Assembly (NCBI GenBank): GCA_028281445.1
Contig: JANQJW010000012.1
Span: 1-37,369 of the forward strand
Direction of reading: 5' to 3'
Length of the DNA stretch: 37,369 nucleotides
DNA from: Planctomycetota bacterium
GTDB lineage: Bacteria > Planctomycetota > PLA2 > JAEUHO01
The position numbers and the translations under genes are program-made. A model generated the notes under the pieces. The model saw only the letters and a program-made list of their open reading frames with translations. It had not been told where the DNA came from and did not search any database. Of the stretch, positions 8,652 to 17,705 are shown one piece after another. Position 1 is the stretch's first letter, and every line of letters begins with the position of its first letter.

Positions 8652-9024
8652 GAGGGGGCAAAGCCTACCGTGGTGGGAGGCGACGCCCGAAAGCGTATGA
8701 GTCGCGTCCGAGCGTCACCGGCTTGCCGGGGCGAAGACGCCGCACAGCCGATGAGCTTCTACGCCGGTGCCTTTGCACGAGCAGGCGAGCAAGCGCAGCC
8801 TGCGAGAGGCGTCGCCGCGTGTGGCGCAGCGGGTGCTTTCGACACCTCGCCGGCTCGGCGTCTCATGCCATGCACCGCACCCGAAGGTCGAGCATCCGGC
8901 AAGCCGTACGCACGCGCGCGAGGTGAAGCCGGCCAACGCTCCTACCGTGGTATGCTCCGCGGCCCGCAAACGTCCATGTCGCGGGCTCTTGCGCCGACAA
9001 CCCGTTCCTACGGAGAGAAGTTTC
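8652..9024. other. Divergent intergenic region between btpA and sod, no gene seen
   Basis: The 373 bp between the divergent btpA and superoxide dismutase starts must hold both promoters. Open frames cross it, including an upstream extension of the sod frame to 8767, but their translations are Arg/Ala/His-rich without family resemblance. A TATGCT at 8951-8956 is a possible -10 for sod with a long leader. The middle part (8760-8880) is very GC-rich with short self-complementary pieces. No RNA gene was recognised. Confidence 0.5.
8662..8667 (-). promoter_or_regulatory. Possible -10 box for btpA (leaderless type)
   Basis: TAGGCT on the minus strand, 10 nt before the btpA ATG, with no purine-rich ribosome site between. 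The spacing would put the transcription start within a few bases of the start codon. No -35 match was seen. Confidence 0.3.
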
Positions 9025-9609
9025 ATGCCCTTCGAGCTGCCGCCGCTGCCCTACGAAAAGGACGCCTTGGCCCCCGTGATCAGTGCCGAGACGATCGACT
9101 TCCACTACGGCAAGCACCACCAGGCCTACGTCACGAACCTGAACAAGCTGACGGACGGCACGGACAACGCCGACAAGAGCCTCGAAGAGGTCATCATGGC
9201 GTCCGACGGCGGCCTGTTCAACAACGCCGCGCAGGTCTGGAACCACACCTTCTACTGGCAGTGCATGAAGGCCGGCGGCGGCGGCGACCCGACGGGTGAC
9301 CTCAAGGATGCGCTCGAGCGTGACTTCGGTTCGCTCGACCAGTTCCGCCAGGACTTCAAGAACGCCGCGGTCGGTCAGTTCGGTTCCGGCTGGGCCTGGC
9401 TCGTCGAGCAGGGCGGCAAGCTAGAGATCATGACGACGGCCAACGCGGACCTGCCGATGAAGCACGGCGTCAACGCGCTGATGACGTGCGACGTGTGGGA
9501 GCACGCGTACTACGTCGACTTCCGCAACGCGCGTCCCAACTACGTGCAGGCCTTCATCGACAACCTCATCAACTGGGACTTCGCCGCCTCGAACATGAGC
9601 GCTTCCTGA
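9025..9609 (+). CDS. sodB: Superoxide dismutase, iron type
   Basis: 194 aa. The frame extends upstream, but the start is placed at ATG 9025 because GGAGAG lies 8 nt before it and the N-terminus MPFELPPLPYEKDAL is the standard Fe/Mn-SOD beginning. Metal ligands are H27 (IDFHYGKHH), H74 (QVWNHTFYW), D156 and H160 (DVWEHAYY). The outer-sphere glutamine is at Q70 in NNAAQVWNH, and GQFGSGWAWL lacks the Gln found at that place in Mn enzymes. Both are hallmarks of the Fe-specific group. Length is normal and no signal peptide is present, so it is cytoplasmic, converting superoxide to peroxide and oxygen. It is probably a single-gene transcript. The stop is followed by an inverted repeat that may terminate it. 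Confidence 0.97.
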   Translation: MPFELPPLPYEKDALAPVISAETIDFHYGKHHQAYVTNLNKLTDGTDNADKSLEEVIMASDGGLFNNAAQVWNHTFYWQCMKAGGGGDPTGDLKDALERDFGSLDQFRQDFKNAAVGQFGSGWAWLVEQGGKLEIMTTANADLPMKHGVNALMTCDVWEHAYYVDFRNARPNYVQAFIDNLINWDFAASNMSAS

Positions 9610-9617
9610 GCGTTCTC

Positions 9618-9757
9618 TCCACAGAGACGCAGAGGCACAGAGCAATGCCCGGCAGAAGCGCGCCGCTCTCCTTGCACTCCTAGCAAGGGTCCGCAAGCGG
9701 CGGGCGCCCGGGCCCGGCGATCCGACGACCACCCTGGTCGCTCTGTGCCTCTGTGGA
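9618..9757. repeat. Intergenic inverted repeat with CACAGAGGCACAGAGC core
   Basis: The left arm at 9618-9643 reads TCCACAGAGACGCAGAGGCACAGAGC in two blocks. The right arm at 9740-9757 is the exact complement of TCCACAGAGGCACAGAGC, so the left arm carries an extra 8 nt (a partly duplicated unit). The right arm abuts the stop codon of the 9758-15217 gene. Between them is a small hairpin (CCTTGC and GCAAGG around 9674-9692). It sits between two convergent genes and may terminate both. It looks like a dispersed, possibly mobile, non-coding repeat. Confidence 0.75.
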
Positions 9758-12700
9758 CTACGGCAACCGATACACCGCGCCTCGGCGCTTGCCCTCGCGG
9801 ACGAGCAAGCCGCGCTGCATGAGGTCCTGCAGGTCGCGCAGCCCCGTGCGGGGTGACGTGCCGGCCATCTGGTAGTACTCGCGGTTCGTGCAGCGCCCGT
9901 GGCGCGCGAGGTAGTCGAGCAGCTTGCGCTGGCGCGAGTTGAGGTCGTCCTGCGGCGCGCCGCGCGGGGCCAGGAAGGGCCCGCCCTCGCTGTGTGAGCT
10001 GTCGAGCTGCAGGTGCTCGGAACCGACCGTCTCCGTCTCGCAGAGCACCGCACAGCGCTCGATCACGTTCTTGAGCTCGCGCACGTTGCCCGGCCACGGG
10101 TGGCGGTAGAGCACGTCCATGGCACCCGAGGACAACGCCCTCGGTCCGCCGCCGGCTCTGCGCGTCGCCTCCTTCAGGAACAGGTCGACGAACAGCGGGA
10201 TTTCTTCGCGGCGGTCCCGCAACGGCGGCACCTCGAGCCGGATGACGTTGAGGCGGTAGTAGAGGTCCTCGCGGAACGCGCCGTCGGCCACCGCCTTCTC
10301 GAGGTCGCGGTTCGTCGCGGCGATGATGCGCACGTCCACCGTGATCGTGCGCGTTCCGCCCAGCCGCGTGAACTGGCGCTCCTGAAGCACGCGCAGCAGC
10401 TTCACCTGCGCGCTCGGCGTCATCTCCGCCACCTCGTCGAGGAACAGCGTGCCCCCGTCGGCGAGCTCGAAGCGGCCTTCGCGCCGGCGCTCAGCGCCGG
10501 TGAACGCGCCTCGCTCGTGGCCGAACAGCTCGCTCTCGAGCAGCGACTCGGGGAAGGCCGCGCAGTTGACGGTGACGAACGGGCGCGATGCGCGCGCGCT
10601 GCGGCGATGCACGAGGTTGGCGATCACCTCCTTGCCCGTTCCCGTCTCGCCCGTGATCAGGACCGACGAGTCGGCACGCGCGGCGCGACGCGCGGACTCG
10701 ACGACGCGCACCATCTGCTCGTTGCGGAAGACCGCCCCCTCCTCAAACGGGGGCATGTCGACCGCGCCCGTGTCCAGGCGCGCGGCGTCCTCCACGTGAT
10801 CGCCGCCTTCGCGCTGTGCGGCGGCCAACGCGCGTCCTGCGGCGTCGAGCAGGAACTCCACGCTGCGTGCGTCACCGGGACAGCGCGCGATGCCGATCGA
10901 CACCGTCGTCCCCACCGGCTCGCCGCCCTCGCGCGGCACGACCTCGACGCCGCGCAGGCGCTCGCGTACGGCTTCGGCCAGGTCGCGGACTTCGTCGGGG
11001 GTCGCCCCCGGCAGGCGCGCAGCGAGTTGCTCTTCACGCAAGCGGCCGAGCTGTGCCCGGTCTCCGACGACGCCGGCCAGCGCATGCGCGCATGCGCGCT
11101 GGAGCTCGCGCGAGAGCTCCACGCCGCGTCGCAGCGTGACGTGTTCGAGGTGGTCGAGTCCGATGCGCAGTAGCACCGCCTGCGGGCCGCCCTGCACGGC
11201 GCGCTCGACGTCGGCGCGTAGCGCCGCTTCGAAGGCGGTTGCGCCCGGCAGACGCGTGACATCGTCGAGCGCGGCCAGGCGGTAGAGACGCGCGTTGTTG
11301 AGGGACGAGGCGGCGATGCCCCCCAGTGGCTCCAGCAGCCGCCGCGCCTCGGCTTGCGGCACCGCCGCGCGGTCCTTCCAGCCCAACACGGCGAGACCCT
11401 GCACCTCACCGCCCGCGCGCAGCGGCACGGCGATCCAGGCCGCGCAGGATGCGAGCAGCCGCTCGCCCATGGGACCCTCCGCCGGCGCGTCCTCGCTTCC
11501 CTCGGCGGGGCCGAGGTCGACGGGCGTCTTCGCGTCCAGGGCGCTCGCGAGCCGTCCCGTGGGCGCGAAGGCGCGCTCGGAGAAGCGCTTCTCGGGCGTC
11601 GACTCGGCGACGACCGCGAGCGGTCCGCCGGCACCCTGCGCATCGAGCAACAGCGCGTCGTCGGTCTGGAACCGGCCCGCGAAGAGCTGGACGACGACGT
11701 CGGCACGCCGACCGAACTCGAGCGACGCCGCCAGGGCCTCCTGCGCACCGCGCAGGAAGTCGAGGTCTTCCACGCGGTGCTTGAGGTCGCGCCGCATCTG
11801 ATCGAAGGCGATCGCCAGCCGGCCGACCTCGTCCGCGCCGGTCGCGGGGACTTCGACGTCGAACTCCCCTTGACGGACCGAGTCGGTGACGTGTACGAGC
11901 CGGCGTACGGGATCGGCCACGCGCCGCGCGACGAGGGCGGCGACGCCGACGACCAGCACGAGCCCGAAGAGGCCCAGCCACACCAGCGGCGTTCGCTGGG
12001 AGGCCACGGCGCGGTCGATGGAACCGCGATGCACGCCGAGTGCGAGCCACGCGGCGCCGGCCGTGGGCGCGGCGGGCTGGCGGAACGGCGCGGCCGCTAC
12101 CAGGTGCTCGTGCGCGTCGCCGGCTGCCCGCGGCAGCAACGCCGCCGTACCGCCCGCGCGATTCGCGCGCAGGTCGTCCTGGTGACGCGCGACCGCGTGA
12201 CGCAGGTCGCGTCCGCCCCGGCCCGCTTCGACCAGCGGCCGGCCCGTCGTGTCGAGCACGACGGCGGCCGTGTCGTCCGCGTCGAGCGCCTCGGCCAGGC
12301 TCGCAGCCAGAAACGCGTCCTCCACGCGGACGCCGACCGTGACGCGCACCCAGTCCTCCGGACCGCCGCTGCGCGACACCCCGACAAGCACGAGGCCGTC
12401 CCACGGCGACGATCGGATGCCCGACCGGCCGCCGACACCCTCGAGGAAGCGTGCGCTGTGAAGGCCGGTGGCGCTCTCGCCCAGCGGAATCTGCATCGGC
12501 GGGAGACGCGCGCCCGTGATCGAGGCCGTTCCCGCGAGGCCGTAGTCGAGCGCAGAAGCGCCGTGCAGCGCCACGAGCCGTCCGACCTCCGCGGTCTGGC
12601 CGGGCTCGAGCTCGGCAACGAGGTGACGCGCCAGCTGATGCGCGGCGTCTTCGACGCGCGACTGCGCGGCTTCGATGCGCCCGAGAACCTGCTGCAGCCC

Positions 12701-15217
12701 GAATCGCGCCCGTCCTGCGTGGTCGGCTTCGATGCGGTTCGTGTTCTCCCGTTCGACGAGGAAGATCGTCACTGCGAGCGGCACCAGCGCGGCAGCGAGC
12801 ACGCCAATGCCCAGGCGCCACGAGAGTTGACGCATGCGCCCCGCCGCATCGACGACGAGCAACACGCCGAGAAACAGTGCGACGGCGAGACAGGCGAGCA
12901 GGATCACCCGAGCGCGCTTGCGCGTGGCCGCAACCTCGGGCGGCAACGTCTCGAAGAGGACGAGCGGTGCGGCCAGCGGCCCACGCTCGAAGCCCGCGTC
13001 GACGCGTACGACCTCGGCGTCCTCGGTGCCCGCGGGCAACGGGCCGAGGTGCGGCCGGAAGTCGGGCGCGCCCGCGGCGAGCAGCAGACCGTCGCGGCCG
13101 TACTCGTCCGTGACGACACGCACGGGCGAGCCGTCGACTTCGCGAGCCGTACGGACGATCGTGCCCGCGGCGACGCGCAGCGTGCCGCCTGCACCCGCGT
13201 TCTCGATCGATAGAACGCGCGGCAGGCGCTGCGGGTCGATCGGGATCGGCAGCGCCTGGCGCAGATGCGTCGTGCCCATGCTGTCCTGCCACCGGAACGC
13301 CTCGCGGCTGCGCAGGCCCGTCGGGCGCCGGATGCCGGGCAGCAGGCGTTCGGAGGTCAGGTGTTCCCCGTTGCGCAGGTCGATTACGGTCGGATCGCGC
13401 GCGTCGTCGTACTCGATCGTTACGCGGCCCAGGACGTGGTCGCCGAGAAGGTGCGGGAAGGCCTTCGCCGCGCCGAGCAGCAGCCACAGGCGGTCGGCAC
13501 CGGCCAGCACGGGGATCGGAACGGCGAACGTCCCCCCGGGCTCCACGATCCGGCCGTGATCGGGGCCGCCCGCGTGCGCCAGGACGGGAACGTGGTCGCG
13601 CGTCGTGCCCGTCAGGGCGAGAGCACTCGTGGCGCCGTCGTCGCCGACGAGGTAGAGCGCGCGGAGTCGCGTCGGCGGCGCGCCGCGATCGGGCGTCCAG
13701 TCGGCCCGATGCCACGCAGCGACACTCGGGAGCTCGATGGTCAGCGTGGCTTCGCCGCCGACGCCCGGCGGCAGGTACACGTCCGCCGACCCTTCCGCGC
13801 CGCTGCGCGACTGGAACGCGAGGCTGCCCAGCCGGACGGGGCTGTGGCGTGCTTGCGGCTCGAAACCCGGCACCACGCGCAGCGCGAAGCGGCGACCCTC
13901 CGCAGGGCGGGGCAAGTAGAAGCGATGCGCGCTGCGCAGCGCGACGTCGTAGGCGGGCAGCGCCTCCGTCGGGTCGCTGTGCGCGCCGTCGACGTGGAGC
14001 GGAACGAGGGCCGCGTCGACGACGCCGGGCTGGCACGGCACGCGCTCCCCGCTCAGGAGGCGCCGGAGCGCCTGCCGGCGTTCCTGCTCCGTGCCCGGGC
14101 CGCTGCCGGCGGTGTAGGCGAGATACTCGGCGTAGACGCGCTGCGCCTCGGTGGCGAGCCCGCCCAGCGTTTCGCGCGCATCCTCGTACGCGCCCGAGAC
14201 CGAGAGGGTCCCGTAGAGGTACACCGCAAGCGCCACGACGCCCGTTGCGCCGAGACCGATCCACTTCCAGCGCGGGCCGACGCGGGCCAGCAGGCGTGCG
14301 CCGGGCCCCGTCAGGACGACGACGGCGACAATGGCGAGCAGCAGTGCGACAAGCGGCCACCACGACGTCTCCTGTTGCGCATAGCCGCTCGCGGGCTGCG
14401 CGCGTGCGGGCACGTGCAGCACGCCGAAGTGATCGGGATGGAGGTAGAGGTCGAAGCCCGCGTTCCACGAGAGATAGCTGCCCGGCTTCTCCGGCTCCTC
14501 GTCGCTGTCGTTGAGTGCCAAGGCGAAGCCGAGGCGTGCAGCACCGGGTCCTTCGATGTCGAAGTTCTGAAGTGGGATCTCGACCTCGAGATCGTAGGAG
14601 CCTTCCCGCGTTTCCCCGCGGACGACGCGGACCCCGTGCAGCCCGCCGGCGTCGAAGTGCATCCGGCGGCCGTGATAGACGACACCCCACGGGATCTCCG
14701 GGTTGGCGGGCATCAGGAAGATCTGCCAACAGCCCGCGGTGTACTCGTGCGGCGGCGTGCCCTGCCCTTCGAGGTCGTGGTTGATGAACAGCTCGAGCGA
14801 GTCGCCGTGCCACCACGCCCGGCTCGGGTCGTGAAACACCTGGTCGTCCGTGACGGTGATGCCGAAGTAGAGCGACTCGCCGTAGGCGCCGACCCGGACG
14901 CGGGCGCTGGCGTCCGCCGGGCCCTCCCAGCGTTCGCGGCGCAGGGGGTGGTTCTGCTCTGCGCGCTCGATGCGCGCCTCGGCGCCGGGGGCCGCGCTGC
15001 TCCACTCGTCGAGGCGCCCGTCCATCTCGGGGGCGCTGGCGAAGGCGTGGGCGTCCACGCGACCCGGCCGGGGCGGCGCGTAGGGCCCGTCCGCGGCTTC
15101 CGCGAGGCCGAGAAGGGCGAAAACAGCCACCACGGCGAGCGCAGCCCGGAATCGGGCGCTTCGCCGCCTGCACGCGGCGGAATCCCGAGGCGGAATGGTG
15201 GTCGCCTGCGCGCGCAT
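9758..15217 (-). CDS. Giant membrane sensor with CBM9-like, HAMP, GAF, degenerate GGDEF and sigma-54 AAA+ domains
   Basis: 1819 aa, ATG at 15217 with AGAAGG 7 nt upstream. The order is: signal segment 20-42; CBM9/DOMON-like extracytoplasmic domain 55-270 ([32 protein letters not shown]); membrane helices 285-303 and 318-338; a 430-residue external region; helices 770-790 and 801-821; a second sensor region 825-1075; helix 1078-1097; HAMP 1098-1150; GAF 1170-1310; GGDEF-like 1315-1475 with the signature changed to REEQL (1394-1398). Next is a complete sigma-54 activator domain 1495-1735: Walker A GETGTGKE (1523), GAFTGA (1570-1575), Walker B LFLDE, ATNRDL, and R-finger region [11 protein letters not shown]. 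It ends in a winged helix 1756-1819 rather than the usual Fis-type helix-turn-helix. All motifs for ATP hydrolysis and sigma-54 contact are intact. Inferred role: it senses an external, perhaps carbohydrate, ligand and activates sigma-54 promoters from the membrane. The targets are unknown. Confidence 0.9.
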   Translation of the reverse strand: MRAQATTIPPRDSAACRRRSARFRAALAVVAVFALLGLAEAADGPYAPPRPGRVDAHAFASAPEMDGRLDEWSSAAPGAEARIERAEQNHPLRRERWEGPADASARVRVGAYGESLYFGITVTDDQVFHDPSRAWWHGDSLELFINHDLEGQGTPPHEYTAGCWQIFLMPANPEIPWGVVYHGRRMHFDAGGLHGVRVVRGETREGSYDLEVEIPLQNFDIEGPGAARLGFALALNDSDEEPEKPGSYLSWNAGFDLYLHPDHFGVLHVPARAQPASGYAQQETSWWPLVALLLAIVAVVVLTGPGARLLARVGPRWKWIGLGATGVVALAVYLYGTLSVSGAYEDARETLGGLATEAQRVYAEYLAYTAGSGPGTEQERRQALRRLLSGERVPCQPGVVDAALVPLHVDGAHSDPTEALPAYDVALRSAHRFYLPRPAEGRRFALRVVPGFEPQARHSPVRLGSLAFQSRSGAEGSADVYLPPGVGGEATLTIELPSVAAWHRADWTPDRGAPPTRLRALYLVGDDGATSALALTGTTRDHVPVLAHAGGPDHGRIVEPGGTFAVPIPVLAGADRLWLLLGAAKAFPHLLGDHVLGRVTIEYDDARDPTVIDLRNGEHLTSERLLPGIRRPTGLRSREAFRWQDSMGTTHLRQALPIPIDPQRLPRVLSIENAGAGGTLRVAAGTIVRTAREVDGSPVRVVTDEYGRDGLLLAAGAPDFRPHLGPLPAGTEDAEVVRVDAGFERGPLAAPLVLFETLPPEVAATRKRARVILLACLAVALFLGVLLVVDAAGRMRQLSWRLGIGVLAAALVPLAVTIFLVERENTNRIEADHAGRARFGLQQVLGRIEAAQSRVEDAAHQLARHLVAELEPGQTAEVGRLVALHGASALDYGLAGTASITGARLPPMQIPLGESATGLHSARFLEGVGGRSGIRSSPWDGLVLVGVSRSGGPEDWVRVTVGVRVEDAFLAASLAEALDADDTAAVVLDTTGRPLVEAGRGGRDLRHAVARHQDDLRANRAGGTAALLPRAAGDAHEHLVAAAPFRQPAAPTAGAAWLALGVHRGSIDRAVASQRTPLVWLGLFGLVLVVGVAALVARRVADPVRRLVHVTDSVRQGEFDVEVPATGADEVGRLAIAFDQMRRDLKHRVEDLDFLRGAQEALAASLEFGRRADVVVQLFAGRFQTDDALLLDAQGAGGPLAVVAESTPEKRFSERAFAPTGRLASALDAKTPVDLGPAEGSEDAPAEGPMGERLLASCAAWIAVPLRAGGEVQGLAVLGWKDRAAVPQAEARRLLEPLGGIAASSLNNARLYRLAALDDVTRLPGATAFEAALRADVERAVQGGPQAVLLRIGLDHLEHVTLRRGVELSRELQRACAHALAGVVGDRAQLGRLREEQLAARLPGATPDEVRDLAEAVRERLRGVEVVPREGGEPVGTTVSIGIARCPGDARSVEFLLDAAGRALAAAQREGGDHVEDAARLDTGAVDMPPFEEGAVFRNEQMVRVVESARRAARADSSVLITGETGTGKEVIANLVHRRSARASRPFVTVNCAAFPESLLESELFGHERGAFTGAERRREGRFELADGGTLFLDEVAEMTPSAQVKLLRVLQERQFTRLGGTRTITVDVRIIAATNRDLEKAVADGAFREDLYYRLNVIRLEVPPLRDRREEIPLFVDLFLKEATRRAGGGPRALSSGAMDVLYRHPWPGNVRELKNVIERCAVLCETETVGSEHLQLDSSHSEGGPFLAPRGAPQDDLNSRQRKLLDYLARHGRCTNREYYQMAGTSPRTGLRDLQDLMQRGLLVREGKRRGAVYRLP

Positions 15218-15545
15218 TCAAGCCCTTCTTCTGGCAGCCTGGCGGGATTGCCGCCGTCTCGGACACCCCTGGGGCGAATCCGCCGTGCGAATTCCGCCAC
15301 CCAAACGGCGATTCTACGTTTCGCCGGGCGAGGCGCCACCGGGCAGCTGCGGCCCTGCCTACGAGAGGCTAACGAATCCGCGGCCGAGCCCAGTCGGATC
15401 GGCCTGCGGAGGAGCCGCCGGCCGACCGATCTCAGAGGGAGTCGGGGTGCATCGGGCACGTCCGTGTCTCGTCGTACCGACACGCTAGCTTCGACCGCGC
15501 GTGGGCTCCCTCTGGATTCGGGGCCCCGCGGATGAGGGAGGACCC
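15218..15545. other. Divergent intergenic region, no gene seen
   Basis: The 328 bp between the giant regulator and the amidase genes carries the promoters of both. A hairpin (CGGCGA at 15306-15311 with TCGCCG at 15321-15326) is present, along with several GGCGGAATT-like repeats near the regulator start. A GGCACG at 15455-15460 resembles a sigma-54 -24 element but has no matching -12. No coding frame with family resemblance was found. Confidence 0.5.
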
Positions 15546-16550
15546 ATGCGCATGTTGTTCCGGCTCCCGTTCGCGCGTCGCGGCCTCATCGGCGCCTCCC
15601 TGGCCGTCCTGCTCGGCCTTGCGGCCGCGCCTCTCGAAGCCGGCGACGTCAAGACGATGCCGGTGGCGCGGACGACGACGTACCGGGCTGCGGGCCCGAT
15701 GACGGGCATGCAGCTCGCCGCGCACGAGCGCTTCACCTACACCGACGCGCGCACGCACGTGATCCTGCAGAGCGGGCATCTGCGCATCCGGCTCTATCCG
15801 GGCACCAACAAGGCGGTCGTCGCCGGCCGCGAGTACACGCTCAAGGACCGCATCGAACGCACAGGCCGGGACGTCTATCTCACCGATCGGGTGGTGCGCT
15901 TCCTACGCCGCCAGGCGGGGGTGTTCCGCGCGCAGGAGACGGCCCGTCGCACGGTCGTTGTCGCAAAGCCGCGTGCCCCGCGGCCGCGTCCCGCGCGCCG
16001 CAAGCCGACCGTCGTGACCAAGGAGAAGAAGCCTGCGCCCGCACCCGAGCCGGCGGCGCGCCCCGCGGCGCGCACCGACTCGAGCGCCTGGGCGGTGCCC
16101 GGGGACGATCGCGAGTGGCGCTACATCGTGCTTCATCACAGTGATGACGAGTCCGGCAGCGTGGCCAAGTACGACCGCTACCACCGCTACACGAAGCGCT
16201 GGGAGCACGGCTGCGGCTACCACTTCGTGATCGGCAACGGAACCGAGACCGGCGACGGCGAGGTGGAGATGGGCCCGCGCTGGACCCAACAGCTTCACGG
16301 CGCACACGCCAAGACGCCGGACAACCGCTACAACGACTTCGGCGTCGGCATCTGCCTGGTGGGGGACTTCGACGTGGGCACGTCGCGGCCGAGTGGCGCG
16401 CAGATGGATGCGCTGGTCGAGTTGACGCGCTGGCTCCAGGAGCGCTACGACATTCCCGGTGACCGCGTCCTCGGCCACTGTGACTGCTGCCCGACCTGCT
16501 GTCCCGGCAAGAACTTCCCCTGGGACGAGTACAGGAAGCGAATCAAGTAG
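15546..16550 (+). CDS. Secreted N-acetylmuramoyl-L-alanine amidase (PGRP/amidase_2 type)
   Basis: 334 aa, ATG at 15546 with GGGAGGA just upstream. The frame is open to 15501 but those codons have no ribosome site. Signal peptide 1-32 (RRGLIGASLAVLLGLAAAPLEA). Residues 40-122 are a small beta-rich domain resembling a copper-amine-oxidase-N or LysM-like wall domain (HVILQSGHLRIRL). A basic Pro/Ala linker follows (about 135-180). The amidase domain spans 188-334. Zinc ligands are expected at H197 (IVLHHSD), H311 and C319 (GHCDCCPTCCPGK), with the catalytic-type Tyr in GYHFVIG (Y225). It would cleave the bond between muramic acid and L-alanine in the periplasm, for wall turnover or muropeptide recycling. 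Five cysteines crowd the zinc loop (312, 314, 315, 318, 319), which is unusual. The TPR gene follows after 36 nt. Confidence 0.9.
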   Translation: MRMLFRLPFARRGLIGASLAVLLGLAAAPLEAGDVKTMPVARTTTYRAAGPMTGMQLAAHERFTYTDARTHVILQSGHLRIRLYPGTNKAVVAGREYTLKDRIERTGRDVYLTDRVVRFLRRQAGVFRAQETARRTVVVAKPRAPRPRPARRKPTVVTKEKKPAPAPEPAARPAARTDSSAWAVPGDDREWRYIVLHHSDDESGSVAKYDRYHRYTKRWEHGCGYHFVIGNGTETGDGEVEMGPRWTQQLHGAHAKTPDNRYNDFGVGICLVGDFDVGTSRPSGAQMDALVELTRWLQERYDIPGDRVLGHCDCCPTCCPGKNFPWDEYRKRIK

Positions 16551-16573
16551 CGTCGGCGTCGGGCCGAACCGGG

Positions 16574-16579
16574 TAGCCT
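16574..16579 (+). promoter_or_regulatory. Possible -10 box for the TPR gene (leaderless type)
   Basis: TAGCCT ends 7 nt before ATG 16587, so transcription would begin at about the A of the start codon. No SD is present in the gap after the amidase stop. No good -35 was seen. Confidence 0.35.
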
Positions 16580-16586
16580 TGGGCCA

Positions 16587-17510
16587 ATGGACCCGGATCA
16601 CGACCTCGAGGATCGCTTCCACGAAGCCCTCGCTGAAGGCGCTGCATCCGAGATCCTGCGCATTGCCGACGAGCTCCAGCGGGCCAGCGAGTTCCGGCGG
16701 AGCCGTGAGCTGCTGAAGCAGGCCTGGGCCGCGCTGCCGACCGAACCGCGCATCGCCGAGCGGCTGCTCGAGATCCATAGCCGGTACCACAAGTGGACCG
16801 AGTTCGACGCTCTCGCGAAGCAAGCGCTCGCGGCGCACCCCGACCACGGCGAGCTCTACTTCACGATGGGATGCGGGTACGAGGCGCGCAGGGACTGGCC
16901 GAATGCGTGGCGTGCCTTCAGCCATGCAGCTCGCCTTGCACCGGAAGAGGTCGAGCCGGTGTTGCGCATGGCGCGCTGTTACCGTATGGCGCGCAAGACG
17001 AAGGATGCGATCGGCATCTTGAACAAGTCGCTCCGGCGTCATCCGCGGTCTGCGCCGCTGCGCGCCGCGCTTGGCTACGCCTACATCCAGGACGAGCAAC
17101 CGACGAAGGCCGTGCGCTGCTTCGAGCGCGCCGTTGAGCTGCAGCCCGACTGGGGGCCGTACCTCGACGACCTCGCGGGTTCGTTGATGTTGTGCGAGCG
17201 CTGGCCCGAAGCCGCGCGCGTCGCGCAGCTCTCCTTGACGAAGCGCAAGCAGAACGAGCGGGCATGGACCGTGTATGCCATCGCGCACAACAAGCTGGGC
17301 AACCCCAAGTTCGCCGAGCAGGGCTATCGCAACGCCATCCGGGCGGCGCGCAACCCTTCGCGTGCGCGGGGCAACTACGGGCTGTTCCTGGCCAAGCTGC
17401 CCGAGCGGCTGTTGGAGGCGGTGCGTCTTCTGCGGGAGGCCCAGGAGGCGCACCCGGACTGGACGGAGGTGTCGGAGAAGCTGGAGCTGCTGCTGGAGGC
17501 GGACGGATGA
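16587..17510 (+). CDS. TPR-repeat protein, cytoplasmic
   Basis: 307 aa without signal peptide or membrane helix. Nearly the whole chain is tetratricopeptide-like helical hairpins of about 34 residues, with typical W/G/Y/A/P positions: ELYFTMGCGYEARRDWPNAWRAF, PVLRMARCYRMARKTKDAIGIL, LRAALGYAYIQDEQPTKAVRCF, AWTVYAIAHNKLGNPKFAEQGY. About six to seven repeats can be counted between residues 30 and 300. Such proteins act as scaffolds, and nothing identifies the partner. The start is the only ATG near the first repeat, and a TANNNT box just upstream suggests a leaderless mRNA. It is followed by an intergenic palindrome, so it is probably not in one transcript with the peptidase. Confidence 0.8.
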   Translation: MDPDHDLEDRFHEALAEGAASEILRIADELQRASEFRRSRELLKQAWAALPTEPRIAERLLEIHSRYHKWTEFDALAKQALAAHPDHGELYFTMGCGYEARRDWPNAWRAFSHAARLAPEEVEPVLRMARCYRMARKTKDAIGILNKSLRRHPRSAPLRAALGYAYIQDEQPTKAVRCFERAVELQPDWGPYLDDLAGSLMLCERWPEAARVAQLSLTKRKQNERAWTVYAIAHNKLGNPKFAEQGYRNAIRAARNPSRARGNYGLFLAKLPERLLEAVRLLREAQEAHPDWTEVSEKLELLLEADG

Positions 17511-17541
17511 TTCCAGAGATGCGCGCGGAAACACCACCGTC

Positions 17542-17681
17542 CATGTAGGGGGAGGGCCCTGTGCCCTCCCGCCGCGGCGCGCAGCGGCGCGGAAGGGGCG
17601 TTCGCTCGGCAGGGACCGAATCCGCTCGCCGTCGAAGGCGTTGCGATGACCGCGGACGGGCACAAGGCCCGTCCCTACATG
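17542..17681. repeat. Paired palindromic intergenic repeat (TGTAGGG family)
   Basis: Two units face each other, at 17542-17577 and 17650-17681. Each begins CATGTAGGG on its own strand and contains an internal hairpin (GAGGGCCCTGTGCCCTC; ACGGGCCTTGTGCCCGT). One ends CGCCGCGG and the other TCCGCGG. The units are about 80 percent alike. The spacer (17578-17649) shows no gene. The frame of the following peptidase can be read back into the right unit, but that is accidental. The same TGTAGGG start occurs in the repeat at 595-716 and near 22424. Confidence 0.75.
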
Positions 17682-17705
17682 ATCTTCCATAAGATGGGCG
17701 TCATC

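Noticed and set aside
8136..9299. 387-residue plus-strand frame over btpA and sod
   Set aside because: It overlaps two well-supported genes in the wrong frame or strand.
11406..15266. 1286-residue minus-strand frame overlapping the giant regulator
   Set aside because: Same strand but another frame. Composition is dominated by Arg, Ala, Gly and Pro, while the regulator frame has a full series of domains.
15455..15468. Sigma-54 -24 like GGCACG upstream of the amidase gene
   Set aside because: At the required distance the -12 reads TGTC in place of TTGC, without the essential GC, so it is not called.
13265..15535. 756-residue and 11354-13213 619-residue plus-strand frames
   Set aside because: Both are antisense to the giant regulator and lack recognisable motifs or start signals.
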